Assembly (NCBI GenBank): GCA_000508965.1
Contig: BAHV02000021.1
Location: forward strand, 62,001-126,000
Origin: Dielma sp000508965
GTDB lineage: Bacteria; Bacillota_I; Bacilli_A; Erysipelotrichales; Erysipelotrichaceae
DNA length: 64,000 nucleotides
Reading direction: 5' to 3'
Below the pieces are notes generated by a model, which searched no databases, was not told where the DNA came from, and saw nothing but the letters and a program-made list of their open reading frames with translations. Each line of letters starts with the position of its first letter. Position 1 is the first letter of the stretch. This document shows positions 8,316-17,156 of the stretch, in pieces. Made by a program: the position numbers and the translations under genes.

Positions 8316-9444
8316 TGGACATGCAATTCTCTCCGCCTCCTCTGCCAATCGCTGGCTCCACTGTCCACCTTCTGCAAGGCTTGGTGAAAGCTACGAAGAT
8401 AAAGGCAGCGACTACACAGCGGAAGGCACCGATGCACACAGCCTATGCGAGTATAAGCTCCGCAAGGCGCTGGGCCAGAAGGCCAAGAATCCTACCAAGA
8501 AGCTGTCCTGGTACAGCGAAGAAATGGAGGATTGTGCTACTGGCTACGCCGCCTACATCCTTGAGCAGGTAGAAGCTGCCAAGCAGACCTGCGCTGACCC
8601 GGTCGTCCTGATTGAACAGCGAGTGGATTTCTCCCGTTGGGTAGAACAGGGCTTCGGCACTGCAGACTGCATCGTCATCGCAGACGGTATACTTCGCATT
8701 TGCGATTACAAGCATGGCTTGGGCATCCTCGTTTCGGCTGAGGATAATCCGCAGATGAAATGCTACGCACTCGGCGCTTTGGAGCTGTTCGATGGCATCT
8801 ACGACATCGATACGGTCAGCATGACTATCTACCAGCCCAGACGCCAAAACATCTCTACTTGTGAGATTTCCAAGGACGAGCTTTACCGTTGGGCCGAAGA
8901 AGTCCTGAAGCCTACCGCAGCCTTGGCCTTTGCCGGTGGCGGTAATTACCTGTGCGGCGAGTGGTGTGGCTTCTGTAAGGCCAAGCATGAATGCCGGGCC
9001 AGAGCGGAAGCAAATCTCTCACTTGCACAGCACGACTTCAAGCTGCCCCCACTATTGGAGGATACGGAAATAGAAGTCATTCTCTCCCGTGTGGACGAGC
9101 TGGTAGCATGGGCTTCCGATATTAAGGAATACGCCCTACGTCAGGCAGTCAGCGGTAAAGAATGGAACGGCTAGAAGCTGGTCGAAGGTCGCTCTAACCG
9201 GAAATACACCAATGAAGCTGCTGTCATTCAGGCAGTAAGCGAGGCAGGCTTCGACCCGTATGAGAAGAAGCTGCTGGGTATCACAGCATTACAAAAGCTT
9301 CTCGGCAAATCTCGTTTCGATGAACTTCTGACCGGCTTTATTGAAAAGCCGCAAGGCAAACCAACGCTCGTGCCGGAGAGCGACAAACGCCCGGCAATGA
9401 ATAACGCAAAAAATGATTTTATGGAGGAAAATGACAATGAGTAA
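8305..9444 (+). pseudogene. DUF2800 (Cas4/RecB-like) phage gene interrupted by an amber codon
   Basis: The frame from ATG 8305 (GGAGG nine bases upstream; a TTG two codons earlier is less likely) reads 289 residues and stops at TAG 9172-9174, right after GKEWNG. The same frame then continues 89 codons (KLVEGRSNRKYTNEAAV onward) to TAA 9442, completing the usual DUF2800 length. Family members have Trp at this spot, so a TGG to TAG change is likely. The first part contains a PD-(D/E)XK-like core (RICDYKHG) and a Cys cluster (CGEWCGFCKAKHEC) as in Cas4/AddB-type nucleases. Such proteins belong to phage replication/recombination modules. A truncated product is possible. Confidence 0.8.
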
Positions 9445-10339
9445 AAATATTAAAACTGCAAATCCCATGAAGGTAATCACTGACCCGGACACCCGTTGGA
9501 GCTATGCCAACGTCTGGGAGCCTAAATCTATCAACGGCGGCACCTCAAAGTACAGCGTCAGCCTCATCATCCCGAAGTCCGACACAAAGACTGTCACGGT
9601 TCACGGCACAGTGCCGATCGTTGATGAGAAAGGTAACCCAGACACCAAGGAGGTGGATTTCACTTTCAATGAAACTGGGCAGTCGGAACTGACGGTTACT
9701 TATAAAATGAATGATGAAGAGGTCAAAACCTTTTATCCGAAAAAGACCTGTATCAATGGCAGACATATTCTCACACTCTTTTTGCCCATTACACAGGTTA
9801 TTGCCAACAGTGAAAATACGCTGTCAGTCTATTTCAAAATGGCAGGTGGAACGCTGACCATCGGAGAATCACAAATCCGTGCAACCATCAGCGGACAAGG
9901 GCTTGTGGCTGGCATCGGTGACTGGAACGGACGCATCAGTATTTCTGAAACCATTGACCGTATTCCGATTGCACAGGCTTCCTTTGGTTACGATGCCTTT
10001 ACGGATACAACAGCAGTGGTGTTCCCAAGAATTATGCTTCGTCCTATTACACAGCCGATTACACGCATTCCAATTCTGGAAAGAGAGTTCACTTATCATC
10101 GCTTGAATGAACGGGTGACGGCTATAGAGGTTATCAAAACCTTTACTATGGATAAGGATTTTCCACCGCATTATGACCAGACAGTTATAGAAATCAATGA
10201 AGATGGTGCGTTCTGCATGATTAGTGATTATGTATTTGTATCCTCAGCAGAGGAAATCAATGCTGGGCAATTACAGCATCTGACGGTTGATACAGTTCAG
10301 TTTGAACGGGTGGAGAATTTGGAGGTGACAACGTGCTGA
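9437..10339 (+). pseudogene. Chimeric ORF: DUF2815 N-terminus fused to a phage tail protein
   Basis: 300 residues from ATG 9437 (GGAGG nine bases upstream). The first 50 or so residues (KNIKTANPMKVITDPDTRWS ... YSVSLIIPKSDTKT) are the opening of DUF2815, a phage single-strand-binding-like protein that normally follows DUF2800. From about residue 52 the sequence changes to beta-rich tail/fibre-type protein (GTLTIGESQIRATISGQGLV, QASFGYDAFTDTTAVVFPRI) that leads into other tail genes. The junction near 9590-9600 is in frame. The simplest reading is a large deletion that removed replication, packaging, capsid and most tail genes and fused the ends. The product is probably non-functional. Confidence 0.75.
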
Positions 10340-11865
10340 TAGATGAAACAAAATATATCTGGTCGAAGTGGCAGCAGCCTGCCTTCACGGACAATGAAAC
10401 GTGGGGCAAGGTTTCTGCCACTTCTGTGCATGAGGTGTCCGGCATGGATTATTCCGCCTTCCATGCATTGGATGGTAATGCCGATACCCATTGGGAAGGT
10501 GCAGAGGGTGTAATTGATGTGCAGCTTATTTGGCATTTTGATAAGCCACTGAAAATCTATCGAATAGAGCTGGTCAACAAACCCACAGGCAATATTCATA
10601 TCACAAAATCTGTAGAAGTGTATGCAGACGAAGATATGACCGAGCCATTGCTGACAGGAGAGTTCCCCACAGAATCAAAGAGCGAATGCAATATGGAACC
10701 GGCACAACCATTTCCCTGTGACTGCATTGTGCTTCATCTTTCTGCTGATGCAGATAGCAGTGTCAAATATGTAGGACTGACTGAAATCCGCCTTATTGCA
10801 GAAGTCGGACAGGAAAAGACGGTACTGCTCCCGTTCCTTAATACTGCGGAGAATATGGAGTATATCAGCAATGGCTATAACGATGACCGTACCTTTAGTA
10901 CAGAGGGATTGGACGGCTTTATGTTTAACGGCATCACCGCCAATCCGCTGTATGTTTCAAGCAATCACTGGATTGGATTTGGTGCCAACACGGAACAACT
11001 TAGAATTCTCCGCAGGGATGGCTGTTCCACGGCTATCTATCGTCAGCTTGGAGAAACCACCAACGGACTGCAATTCCTCAAAATGCGATTTGAGGGATAC
11101 ACGGCATACAACAACCGAGTGGATGCCACAAGTCTGATTTTTGAACTGTTCCTGCTCTCCAACAACGATATGTTTCTCAATATCATTCAGACACCGACCG
11201 ATGTCGGGTATCTGGGAACCTCGGATTTGATATGCGGAGGAACTACCACGGCACTTACACTGGCAGACGGCAGTGGCGGCGGTACGCAGGTCAGCTTTTA
11301 CCATGAGGACGAAGGCGGCCGCACATGGAATATTGTGTATGCCATGTATGAAGAAACGGATACCTATTCCTTTGCCTATCTTCTTCGGCAGGCAGACACT
11401 TTTTATACCTACGCAGAAGGAGCATTGGTGGCTGTATCAATTGAAAATCTGACAGCGGCGATGTTCTTGAAATATGGTTTTGAGGAGATTCCTCCCGCAG
11501 AAATTCTGACACCAATCGACAATATGCAGATGTATCTATGGAAAGCCGGAGGAACAGAAGAACTCTTAAAAGCCAATGTGAAAGCCTATCCGTATCCGCA
11601 GGTATTGGATGTGGTTGCAGACATGAGCCATATTTCTATTCTTGGAATCAAGATGATGACGGCAGAATATTCCGGCGATGTTACCGTGTCGATTTCTGTC
11701 AATAACGGTCAAACCTATTTGGAAGATATGCCCCTTGGCGAGTGGTTGAACACTGATGTGGAGGAGCTTTATAACAGCCTAAGTGAAGAAAAGCGGCTGT
11801 TCTTGCGATTTACGCTTCATGACAATGCTACTATCTCACGATTCAAAATAACCTACATCTATTAA
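10333..11865 (+). CDS. Phage tail/baseplate protein with discoidin-like domain
   Basis: 510 residues from GTG 10333 (GGAGGTGACAAC upstream), overlapping the previous ORF by seven bases. Residues about 10-160 look like an F5/8-type (discoidin) carbohydrate-binding fold: SAFHALDGNADTHWEG then VDVQLIWHFDKPLKI-type strands and VEVYADED. The remainder is beta-rich with Asn/Thr/Gly repeats and no enzyme motif. The role is probably as a tail fibre or minor structural protein touching the host surface. It is one of two intact structural genes kept after the deletion. Confidence 0.7.
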   Translation: MLIDETKYIWSKWQQPAFTDNETWGKVSATSVHEVSGMDYSAFHALDGNADTHWEGAEGVIDVQLIWHFDKPLKIYRIELVNKPTGNIHITKSVEVYADEDMTEPLLTGEFPTESKSECNMEPAQPFPCDCIVLHLSADADSSVKYVGLTEIRLIAEVGQEKTVLLPFLNTAENMEYISNGYNDDRTFSTEGLDGFMFNGITANPLYVSSNHWIGFGANTEQLRILRRDGCSTAIYRQLGETTNGLQFLKMRFEGYTAYNNRVDATSLIFELFLLSNNDMFLNIIQTPTDVGYLGTSDLICGGTTTALTLADGSGGGTQVSFYHEDEGGRTWNIVYAMYEETDTYSFAYLLRQADTFYTYAEGALVAVSIENLTAAMFLKYGFEEIPPAEILTPIDNMQMYLWKAGGTEELLKANVKAYPYPQVLDVVADMSHISILGIKMMTAEYSGDVTVSISVNNGQTYLEDMPLGEWLNTDVEELYNSLSEEKRLFLRFTLHDNATISRFKITYIY

Positions 11866-11879
11866 AGGAGGATGAGAAA

Positions 11880-13283
11880 ATGCTTAAAGGCTTAATGAAA
11901 ATAGAACTTACAGATGTCCATACAGGCAAAACCGAAACCGTGCTGGAGCAGAATATGGTGACCAATGCACTGGCAAATATTTTCAAACCGATGGGACTGG
12001 ATAAATCTCCAAGTAAGATGTTAAACGGTATGAACCCATACTATCAGACTGTGCTTGGCGGTCTGCTGCTCTTTGATTCGGAAATTGAGGAGAATGCTGA
12101 CAATCTCTATCCGCCATCCACAGTCAATTTGATCGGCTGTGCTTCCTATGGAGTGCAGAATAACACCACGGGAACGCTCCGTGGCGGTTTCAATCAGACA
12201 GAAAGCGAATTGAATATGACTGACCGTTACATGAAATATGTGTATGACTTTACTACCTCGCAGGCAAATGGCACCATAGCCTGTGTCTGCCTAACTCATA
12301 AAAACGCAGGCTACAGTTCTTACGGTGGTAAGGATTCTCCCTTTGGCAGTAACTATGGACTTGGTATGCAGGTTTGTGACGGACATTTGCAATATGTACA
12401 CAACAATTATACTGGAGCAAGCACTGGGGATAAATATTCTGGAATTAGTATTGGTACAACAGAAGCAATTTTCCTCATCAATACGGCAGAGGATGCTGTG
12501 TATTATTTTCGGATTGATAACTCCACGAAAATCACAATTACAAAACGCAGAGCCTATATGAAGTCGGTGTCGGTACTGGAGAATCCGTATTCCAAGAAGC
12601 CACTCATGGATTCTTTTGAACTGGAGGAACTGAAAACAGAACTGCCGACCAATTATATCTCCTACAATTTTGACCCTGCCGACAACTGCCTGTATATTGT
12701 AAATAGTGCAGCTTACTATCTTGAAGCAAACGGTACTTTTTATATTACGAAGGTCAATTTCTCCACTTGGAAGGTTACACAGTACACCATGACGAACACC
12801 ACATCAGAGCGAATCAACCTCAACGGTATGCGTTCTTCCTACTGTCACAGAGGTTATTTTATCTTCCGTGGCTACACCAATTCCAATCATATATTTAAGA
12901 TGGAGATTGGTAATTCTGCAAATGTGGAACAGCTGAAGCTTGTGAATCTTACAAGTATTACAGGATCGTTTGCAATGGGCATCAACGGCAGAGTTTATAT
13001 TGAGGGTTATGGCAGTAGTACCTATTATTTATATGTCATCAACCTTGATACCAATGAAATTCTAAAGGTGGAGGCATCCCGCATTATTGGCGGCAGTAAC
13101 TATCCCTGCTACACACCAGTGCTGAATGAACCGATGCTGTGGTACGGAAGCTACGGCAGCTGGTCAACCATTGGTTATTTCATTATGTTAAACTATCTTG
13201 CTACCATCAATAACCTGTCTGAGCCTGTGACGAAAACGGCGGATAAAACCATGAAAGTCACTTATATCATTCAGGAACAGTAA
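11880..13283 (+). CDS. Phage tail-associated structural protein, probable receptor-binding
   Basis: 467 residues starting 14 bases after the previous stop, with AAAGGAGG upstream. Not matched to a named family. The start (LMKIELTDVHTGKTETVLEQ, NMVTNALANIF) resembles the N-termini of phage tail proteins that attach fibres. The rest is rich in Tyr, Asn, Ser and Gly with many short beta segments (GGSNYPCYTP, GYGSSTYYLYVINLD), as in beta-propeller or fibre tips. A terminator and then the lysis genes follow, so it is the last structural gene. Confidence 0.65.
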   Translation: MLKGLMKIELTDVHTGKTETVLEQNMVTNALANIFKPMGLDKSPSKMLNGMNPYYQTVLGGLLLFDSEIEENADNLYPPSTVNLIGCASYGVQNNTTGTLRGGFNQTESELNMTDRYMKYVYDFTTSQANGTIACVCLTHKNAGYSSYGGKDSPFGSNYGLGMQVCDGHLQYVHNNYTGASTGDKYSGISIGTTEAIFLINTAEDAVYYFRIDNSTKITITKRRAYMKSVSVLENPYSKKPLMDSFELEELKTELPTNYISYNFDPADNCLYIVNSAAYYLEANGTFYITKVNFSTWKVTQYTMTNTTSERINLNGMRSSYCHRGYFIFRGYTNSNHIFKMEIGNSANVEQLKLVNLTSITGSFAMGINGRVYIEGYGSSTYYLYVINLDTNEILKVEASRIIGGSNYPCYTPVLNEPMLWYGSYGSWSTIGYFIMLNYLATINNLSEPVTKTADKTMKVTYIIQEQ

Positions 13284-13302
13284 CAACTCAATATTTGGAA
13301 TC

Positions 13303-13335
13303 AAGCGACTGCCCATAGTGGGTGGCCGCTTTTTT
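13303..13335 (+). terminator. Terminator between tail and lysis genes
   Basis: An imperfect stem runs from AAGCG to CGCTT around TGCCCA/TGGGT, followed by six Ts. Confidence 0.6.
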
Positions 13336-13369
13336 CATACAAAAAATCAAAGAAAGCGAGGAAATTAAC

Positions 13370-13783
13370 ATGAAAGAATTCTGGAACACGATTCAATTTG
13401 CTTTTGCTGCCATTGGAGGTTGGCTCGGCTACTTCCTTGGTGGCTGTGATGGGCTGCTCTATGCGCTGATTGCCTTTGTGGTAGCAGATTACATTACCGG
13501 TGTGATGTGCGCCATTGCTGATAAAACGCCCTCCAGCGAGGTAGGCTTCAAGGGCATCTGCCGCAAGGTGCTGATTTTTCTTCTGGTCGGCATTGCCAAC
13601 ATTTTAGACGTTCAGGTCATCGGCACCGGTAGCGTACTTCGTACTGCCATCATCTTTTTCTACATCTCCAATGAAGGTGTATCCCTTCTGGAAAACGCCG
13701 GCCATCTTGGCCTGCCTTATCCAGAGAAACTAAAATCTGTGCTGCAGCAACTACACGACCGCAGCGAGAAGGAGGACAAATAA
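13370..13783 (+). CDS. Phage holin (Phage_holin_4 family)
   Basis: 137 residues from ATG 13370 (GCGAGGAA upstream). It has three hydrophobic segments (about 8-27, 30-48, 65-85), the typical LIAFVVADYITGVMCA stretch, a basic loop (GFKGICRKV) and a charged C-terminus (HDRSEKEDK). This is the TIGR01593-type holin of Firmicutes phages, which opens the membrane at the end of infection. The endolysin gene begins at the next base after its stop codon. Confidence 0.9.
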   Translation: MKEFWNTIQFAFAAIGGWLGYFLGGCDGLLYALIAFVVADYITGVMCAIADKTPSSEVGFKGICRKVLIFLLVGIANILDVQVIGTGSVLRTAIIFFYISNEGVSLLENAGHLGLPYPEKLKSVLQQLHDRSEKEDK

Positions 13784-13784
13784 T

Positions 13785-14729
13785 ATGGTCTATACAAACA
13801 GTCTCTTAGTTGTTTATACCGGGCTTAGCCCAAATCATTCTGGACAGAGAACACACTCAATCGACCGCATCACACCCCACTGTGTGGTCGGTCAGCTATC
13901 CGCAGAAACCATCTGTGCCTGCTTCCCGGCAGGCCGTGATGCAAGTTGCAATTACGGCATTGGCACGGATGGCAGAGTGTCCTTGTGTGTGGAGGAAAAG
14001 AACCGTTCTTGGTGTACCTCCAGCAGTGCAAACGACCAGAGAGCCATCACCATCGAGTGCGCCAGTGATAAGACAGAGCCGTATACCATGAACAGTGCCG
14101 TATATGCGACCCTCATCAAACTCTGTACGGACATTTGCAGGCGTAACGGCAAGAGCAAACTTTTGTGGTTTGCAGATAAGGACAAGTCCTTGAATTACAA
14201 TCCAAAGTCTGATGAGATGGTGATTACGGTACATCGTTGGTTTGCCAATAAAAGCTGTCCGGGCGATTGGCTGTATGCAAGGCTTGGAGATTTGGCAGCA
14301 AAGGTTACAGCGGCTCTTGGCGGTTCTCAGCAGGAGCCTGCCACTGACAAAACAGTATGGTATCGTGTGCGTAAGACTTGGTCAGACAGCAAAAGTCAGC
14401 TTGGTGCCTACAAGGTGCTGGCCAATGCAAAGGTAAAGGTAGATGCCAATCCTGGCTATGCTGTTTTTGATGAAAATGGCACCATCATCTATGGCACTGC
14501 TACCAATACCGGCTTTGCGCCTTACATGGTAAGTGTCACCATTGACAATCTGAACATCCGCAAAGGCCCTGGAACCAACTATGACACGGTCGGCAAGTTT
14601 ACCGGTAAGGGCTGCTTTACTATCGTGGAGGAAGCTAGTGGTCAAGGAGCTTCCAAATGGGGCCTTCTGAAATCCTACGCTGATGGACATAACGGCTGGA
14701 TTTCACTGGACTTTGCAAAACGAATTTAA
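13785..14729 (+). CDS. Endolysin: N-acetylmuramoyl-L-alanine amidase with SH3 domain
   Basis: 314 residues. The N-terminal amidase_2-type domain (about 1-180) has zinc-ligand candidates in SIDRITPHCVVG and ITVHRWFANKSCPGDWL, where the final C/D stand at the usual positions. A short YRVRKTWSDSKSQLGAYK segment (about 185-240) is the SPOR-like repeat common in phage lysins. An SH3b domain (about 245-314, VTIDNLNIRKGPGTNYDTVG) binds the wall. It cleaves the bond between MurNAc and the stem peptide. It has GGAGG upstream and is coupled to the holin. A terminator follows. Confidence 0.92.
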   Translation: MVYTNSLLVVYTGLSPNHSGQRTHSIDRITPHCVVGQLSAETICACFPAGRDASCNYGIGTDGRVSLCVEEKNRSWCTSSSANDQRAITIECASDKTEPYTMNSAVYATLIKLCTDICRRNGKSKLLWFADKDKSLNYNPKSDEMVITVHRWFANKSCPGDWLYARLGDLAAKVTAALGGSQQEPATDKTVWYRVRKTWSDSKSQLGAYKVLANAKVKVDANPGYAVFDENGTIIYGTATNTGFAPYMVSVTIDNLNIRKGPGTNYDTVGKFTGKGCFTIVEEASGQGASKWGLLKSYADGHNGWISLDFAKRI

Positions 14730-14746
14730 TACTCATCTGACTTCTG

Positions 14747-14777
14747 GGCCTGTGGGAGAAATCCTGCAGGCCTTTTT
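14747..14777 (+). terminator. Terminator after endolysin
   Basis: GGCCTG (14747-14752) pairs with CAGGCC (14767-14772), followed by TTTTTCTTTTT. Confidence 0.8.
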
Positions 14778-14801
14778 CTTTTTGAAAAAATATCGTTACG
14801 G

Positions 14802-14867
14802 CTTCGTCAAAACGGCCTGCTCACCTCCAGAGGATAGTGAGGAACTACCTCAGATTGGAGGCCCATC
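14802..14867 (+). promoter_or_regulatory. Conserved leader RNA, copy 2, sequestering the Shine-Dalgarno
   Basis: It begins with CTTCGTCAAAACGG (14802-14815), as in copy 1. CCTCCA (14824-14829) can pair with TGGAGG (14856-14861), covering the site before ATG 14868. The inner stem is TGAGG (14838-14842) with CCTCA (14848-14852), a different sequence from copy 1 but the same architecture. Confidence 0.6.
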
Positions 14868-15116
14868 ATGGCAAACGAACAACGAAGCATATTAACACCA
14901 ATATCTCTTGAAGAGCTACCGATACTTGCTCCGCCGACACCGCCCTCTACAGAACAATTGCAGCGTGATGCCGGTTATCATAAGGCTCAGCAGCTGCTTC
15001 AAAATATGCTGGATTCTGGACTTATTTCCTTGTCAGAATACAACAAAATAACGCTTCTAAATCGGAAAACTTTCTCCCCACATTTGGCCGAGATAATGCC
15101 CGATATAACTGGATAA
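14868..15116 (+). CDS. SHOCT-like small protein preceding the recombinases
   Basis: 82 residues. A Pro-rich N-terminus (ILAPPTPPSTEQ) is followed by a helical SHOCT-like motif (AQQLLQNMLDSGLISLSEYN, about 38-58). Small proteins of this type regularly precede serine recombinase genes in Clostridia prophages and may assist recombination or regulation; the role is not established. The leader hairpin just upstream covers its GGAGG. The next gene begins 47 bases on, so this is probably the first gene of the recombinase operon. Confidence 0.75.
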   Translation: MANEQRSILTPISLEELPILAPPTPPSTEQLQRDAGYHKAQQLLQNMLDSGLISLSEYNKITLLNRKTFSPHLAEIMPDITG

Positions 15117-15163
15117 TAAGCGCACTTAGAGGTAATATGTGACACTGACAAGGAGGTGATAGC

Positions 15164-16720
15164 TTGAAAACAATCACAAAACTACAGCAGGTTCAAGCTC
15201 CTGCTGAAAAGAAAAAGCTCCGTGTAGCGGCCTACTGCCGAGTGTCAACTGGCAGTGATGCACAGCTCGAAAGTCTGGATACGCAAAAGACATATTTTGA
15301 GAATTACATCAATTCCAGAAGAGACTGGGAGCTTGCTGGTATTTACTTCGATGAAGGGATTACCGGCACAAAAAAGGAAAAGAGAACGGCACTACTTCAG
15401 CTCATGACCGATTGTGAAAACCATCAAATCGATATGGTTATCACAAAGTCACTGAGCCGTTTTTCCAGAAACACAACGGACTGCTTGGAGCTGGTCAGAC
15501 GCCTGCTTGCAGTAAATGTACCTATCTTTTTTGAAAAGGAAAATTTGAATACCGGTTCTATGGAAAGTGAGCTGATGCTGGCAATTCTAAGCTCGATGGC
15601 TGAGGGAGAATCCACCTCGACCTCTGAAAACACCAAGTGGGCCGTACAGAAACGTTTCCAAAATGGCACCTTCAAAATCAGTTATCCACCCTACGGCTAC
15701 GAATGGGACAGAGAAGAAATGAAGGTAAATCCAGAACAGGCTGAAGTAGTGAAGCAAATATTTTCAGCTTTTCTTTCTGGCATTGGTATTAATCAGATTG
15801 CCAAAGATTTCAATGACCGTCAGATACCTACCATGAAAGGCGGAAGGTGGTCGCACGGCACCATCAAGGGGATTCTGACAAACGAGAAGTACACCGGCGA
15901 TGTTGTTTTCCAAAAGACCTACACAGATGCACAGTTCAATCGGCATCAGAACAACGGTCAAAAAGACCAGTATTTCTGCTCCGAGCATCACGAGGCAATT
16001 ATTAGCCATGAGGATTTTGAACTGGCCGCACGCCTGTTGGAACAACATAGAATTGAAAAAGGAATCGTAAAAGGTGGCGACAGATACCAACAGCGCTACG
16101 CCTTTTCCGGCAAAATCATCTGTGGTGAATGCGGCGCAACCTTCCGCAGACGCATGCACTCATGCGTTGGTCATAAGTACGTCGCTTGGCTTTGCAACAC
16201 GCATCTAGCGGATACCAAGGCCTGTTCCATGCTTTACATTCGAAACGATGACCTTGAACACGCATACCTAACCATGATGAACAAACTCATCTTCAGCAGA
16301 AAGGTGCTTCTGACTCCACTCTTAGAGCAGCTCAAAAGCACCAGTGAGGATGACGGCATTCGTCGCATTCGAGAGCTTGAAAGACTGCTGCTACAAATCA
16401 CTGAACAGCGACAAACCTTGCAGCGTTTGATGGCACAAGGCTACCTTGACCAGATTATTTTCACCCAGCAGAAAAATGAGCTGATGACGCAGACGGAAGC
16501 CTGCAAGGCAGAAATCGAAATGCTGCAAAACAACAGCGGCCAAGCCTCTACCAGAATTGTGGAGCTTCAAAAGCTCCTGCATTTCACAGAGCACTCTGAT
16601 ATGCTACAGGAATTTAATGAGGAATTATTTATAGAATATGCAGACCGCATCATTATTTACAGCCGAGAAGAAATCGGCATTCAACTGAAATGCGGATTAA
16701 CGCTGCAAGAAAGGATGTGA
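15164..16720 (+). CDS. Large serine recombinase 1
   Basis: 518 residues from TTG 15164, chosen for the AAGGAGGTGATAGC site. The resolvase catalytic domain (about 19-165) carries the nucleophile S28 in AAYCRVSTGSD and the SRFSRNT motif. An intact long helix (EGESTSTSENTKWAVQKRFQ) follows, then a recombinase domain (about 175-280), a zinc ribbon (CGECGATFRRRMHSC ... CNTH ... C) and a C-terminal coiled coil. It should catalyse integration and excision of the element. The gene is intact. It lies in a row with two further recombinase genes, the arrangement seen in Firmicutes elements that need several recombinases. Confidence 0.95.
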   Translation: MKTITKLQQVQAPAEKKKLRVAAYCRVSTGSDAQLESLDTQKTYFENYINSRRDWELAGIYFDEGITGTKKEKRTALLQLMTDCENHQIDMVITKSLSRFSRNTTDCLELVRRLLAVNVPIFFEKENLNTGSMESELMLAILSSMAEGESTSTSENTKWAVQKRFQNGTFKISYPPYGYEWDREEMKVNPEQAEVVKQIFSAFLSGIGINQIAKDFNDRQIPTMKGGRWSHGTIKGILTNEKYTGDVVFQKTYTDAQFNRHQNNGQKDQYFCSEHHEAIISHEDFELAARLLEQHRIEKGIVKGGDRYQQRYAFSGKIICGECGATFRRRMHSCVGHKYVAWLCNTHLADTKACSMLYIRNDDLEHAYLTMMNKLIFSRKVLLTPLLEQLKSTSEDDGIRRIRELERLLLQITEQRQTLQRLMAQGYLDQIIFTQQKNELMTQTEACKAEIEMLQNNSGQASTRIVELQKLLHFTEHSDMLQEFNEELFIEYADRIIIYSREEIGIQLKCGLTLQERM

Positions 16721-16724
16721 TTTT

Positions 16725-17156
16725 ATGGGCCACACACCCTATGGCTATCGAATAGAAAACGGTCAGGCTGTTATTGATGAAGCTGCTGCCGCTACCATTC
16801 GGGAGCTTTACAAGAATTATTTATCTGGCATGGCTCTCAGCGATGCCGCCAAGAAAGCAGGCCTTGACACCTACCACGGAACAGCCAAGCGGATAATGCT
16901 TAATAAACACTACTTGGGCGATGACTTTTATCCGGCAATCATCGACAAAGCCACCTTTGATGCTATCCCGATTGAATTGGAAAAACGTGCTGACAAGTTA
17001 GGACGTCTTGACCTGAAACGTACTCCACATGTAAAACCTATACCAACAGATTTTCTTATGGGTCAGGTGGAACAGGAGCTATCAAATCCACTAAAGCAGG
17101 CAGAATACCTGTATAGCCTTATCAGACCGGAGGTGATTACCAATGGCACAAAGTAA
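16725..17156 (+). CDS. Short recombinase-like protein
   Basis: 143 residues, only four bases after the previous stop. It resembles the recombinase domain alone: HTPYGYRIENGQAVIDEAAA, IRELYKNYLSG, GTAKRIMLNKHYLGDDFYPA. The resolvase catalytic domain is missing, so it cannot cleave DNA by itself. This short form commonly lies between two full serine recombinases in related elements, so it is probably a genuine accessory protein rather than a fragment. It overlaps the next gene by 14 bases. Confidence 0.85.
   Translation: MGHTPYGYRIENGQAVIDEAAAATIRELYKNYLSGMALSDAAKKAGLDTYHGTAKRIMLNKHYLGDDFYPAIIDKATFDAIPIELEKRADKLGRLDLKRTPHVKPIPTDFLMGQVEQELSNPLKQAEYLYSLIRPEVITNGTK

Noticed and set aside
16725..17156. 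Short recombinase gene as a broken fragment of a full recombinase
   Set aside because: It has its own tight spacing and overlap on both sides, and this short form recurs between paired recombinases in related elements as I recall them.
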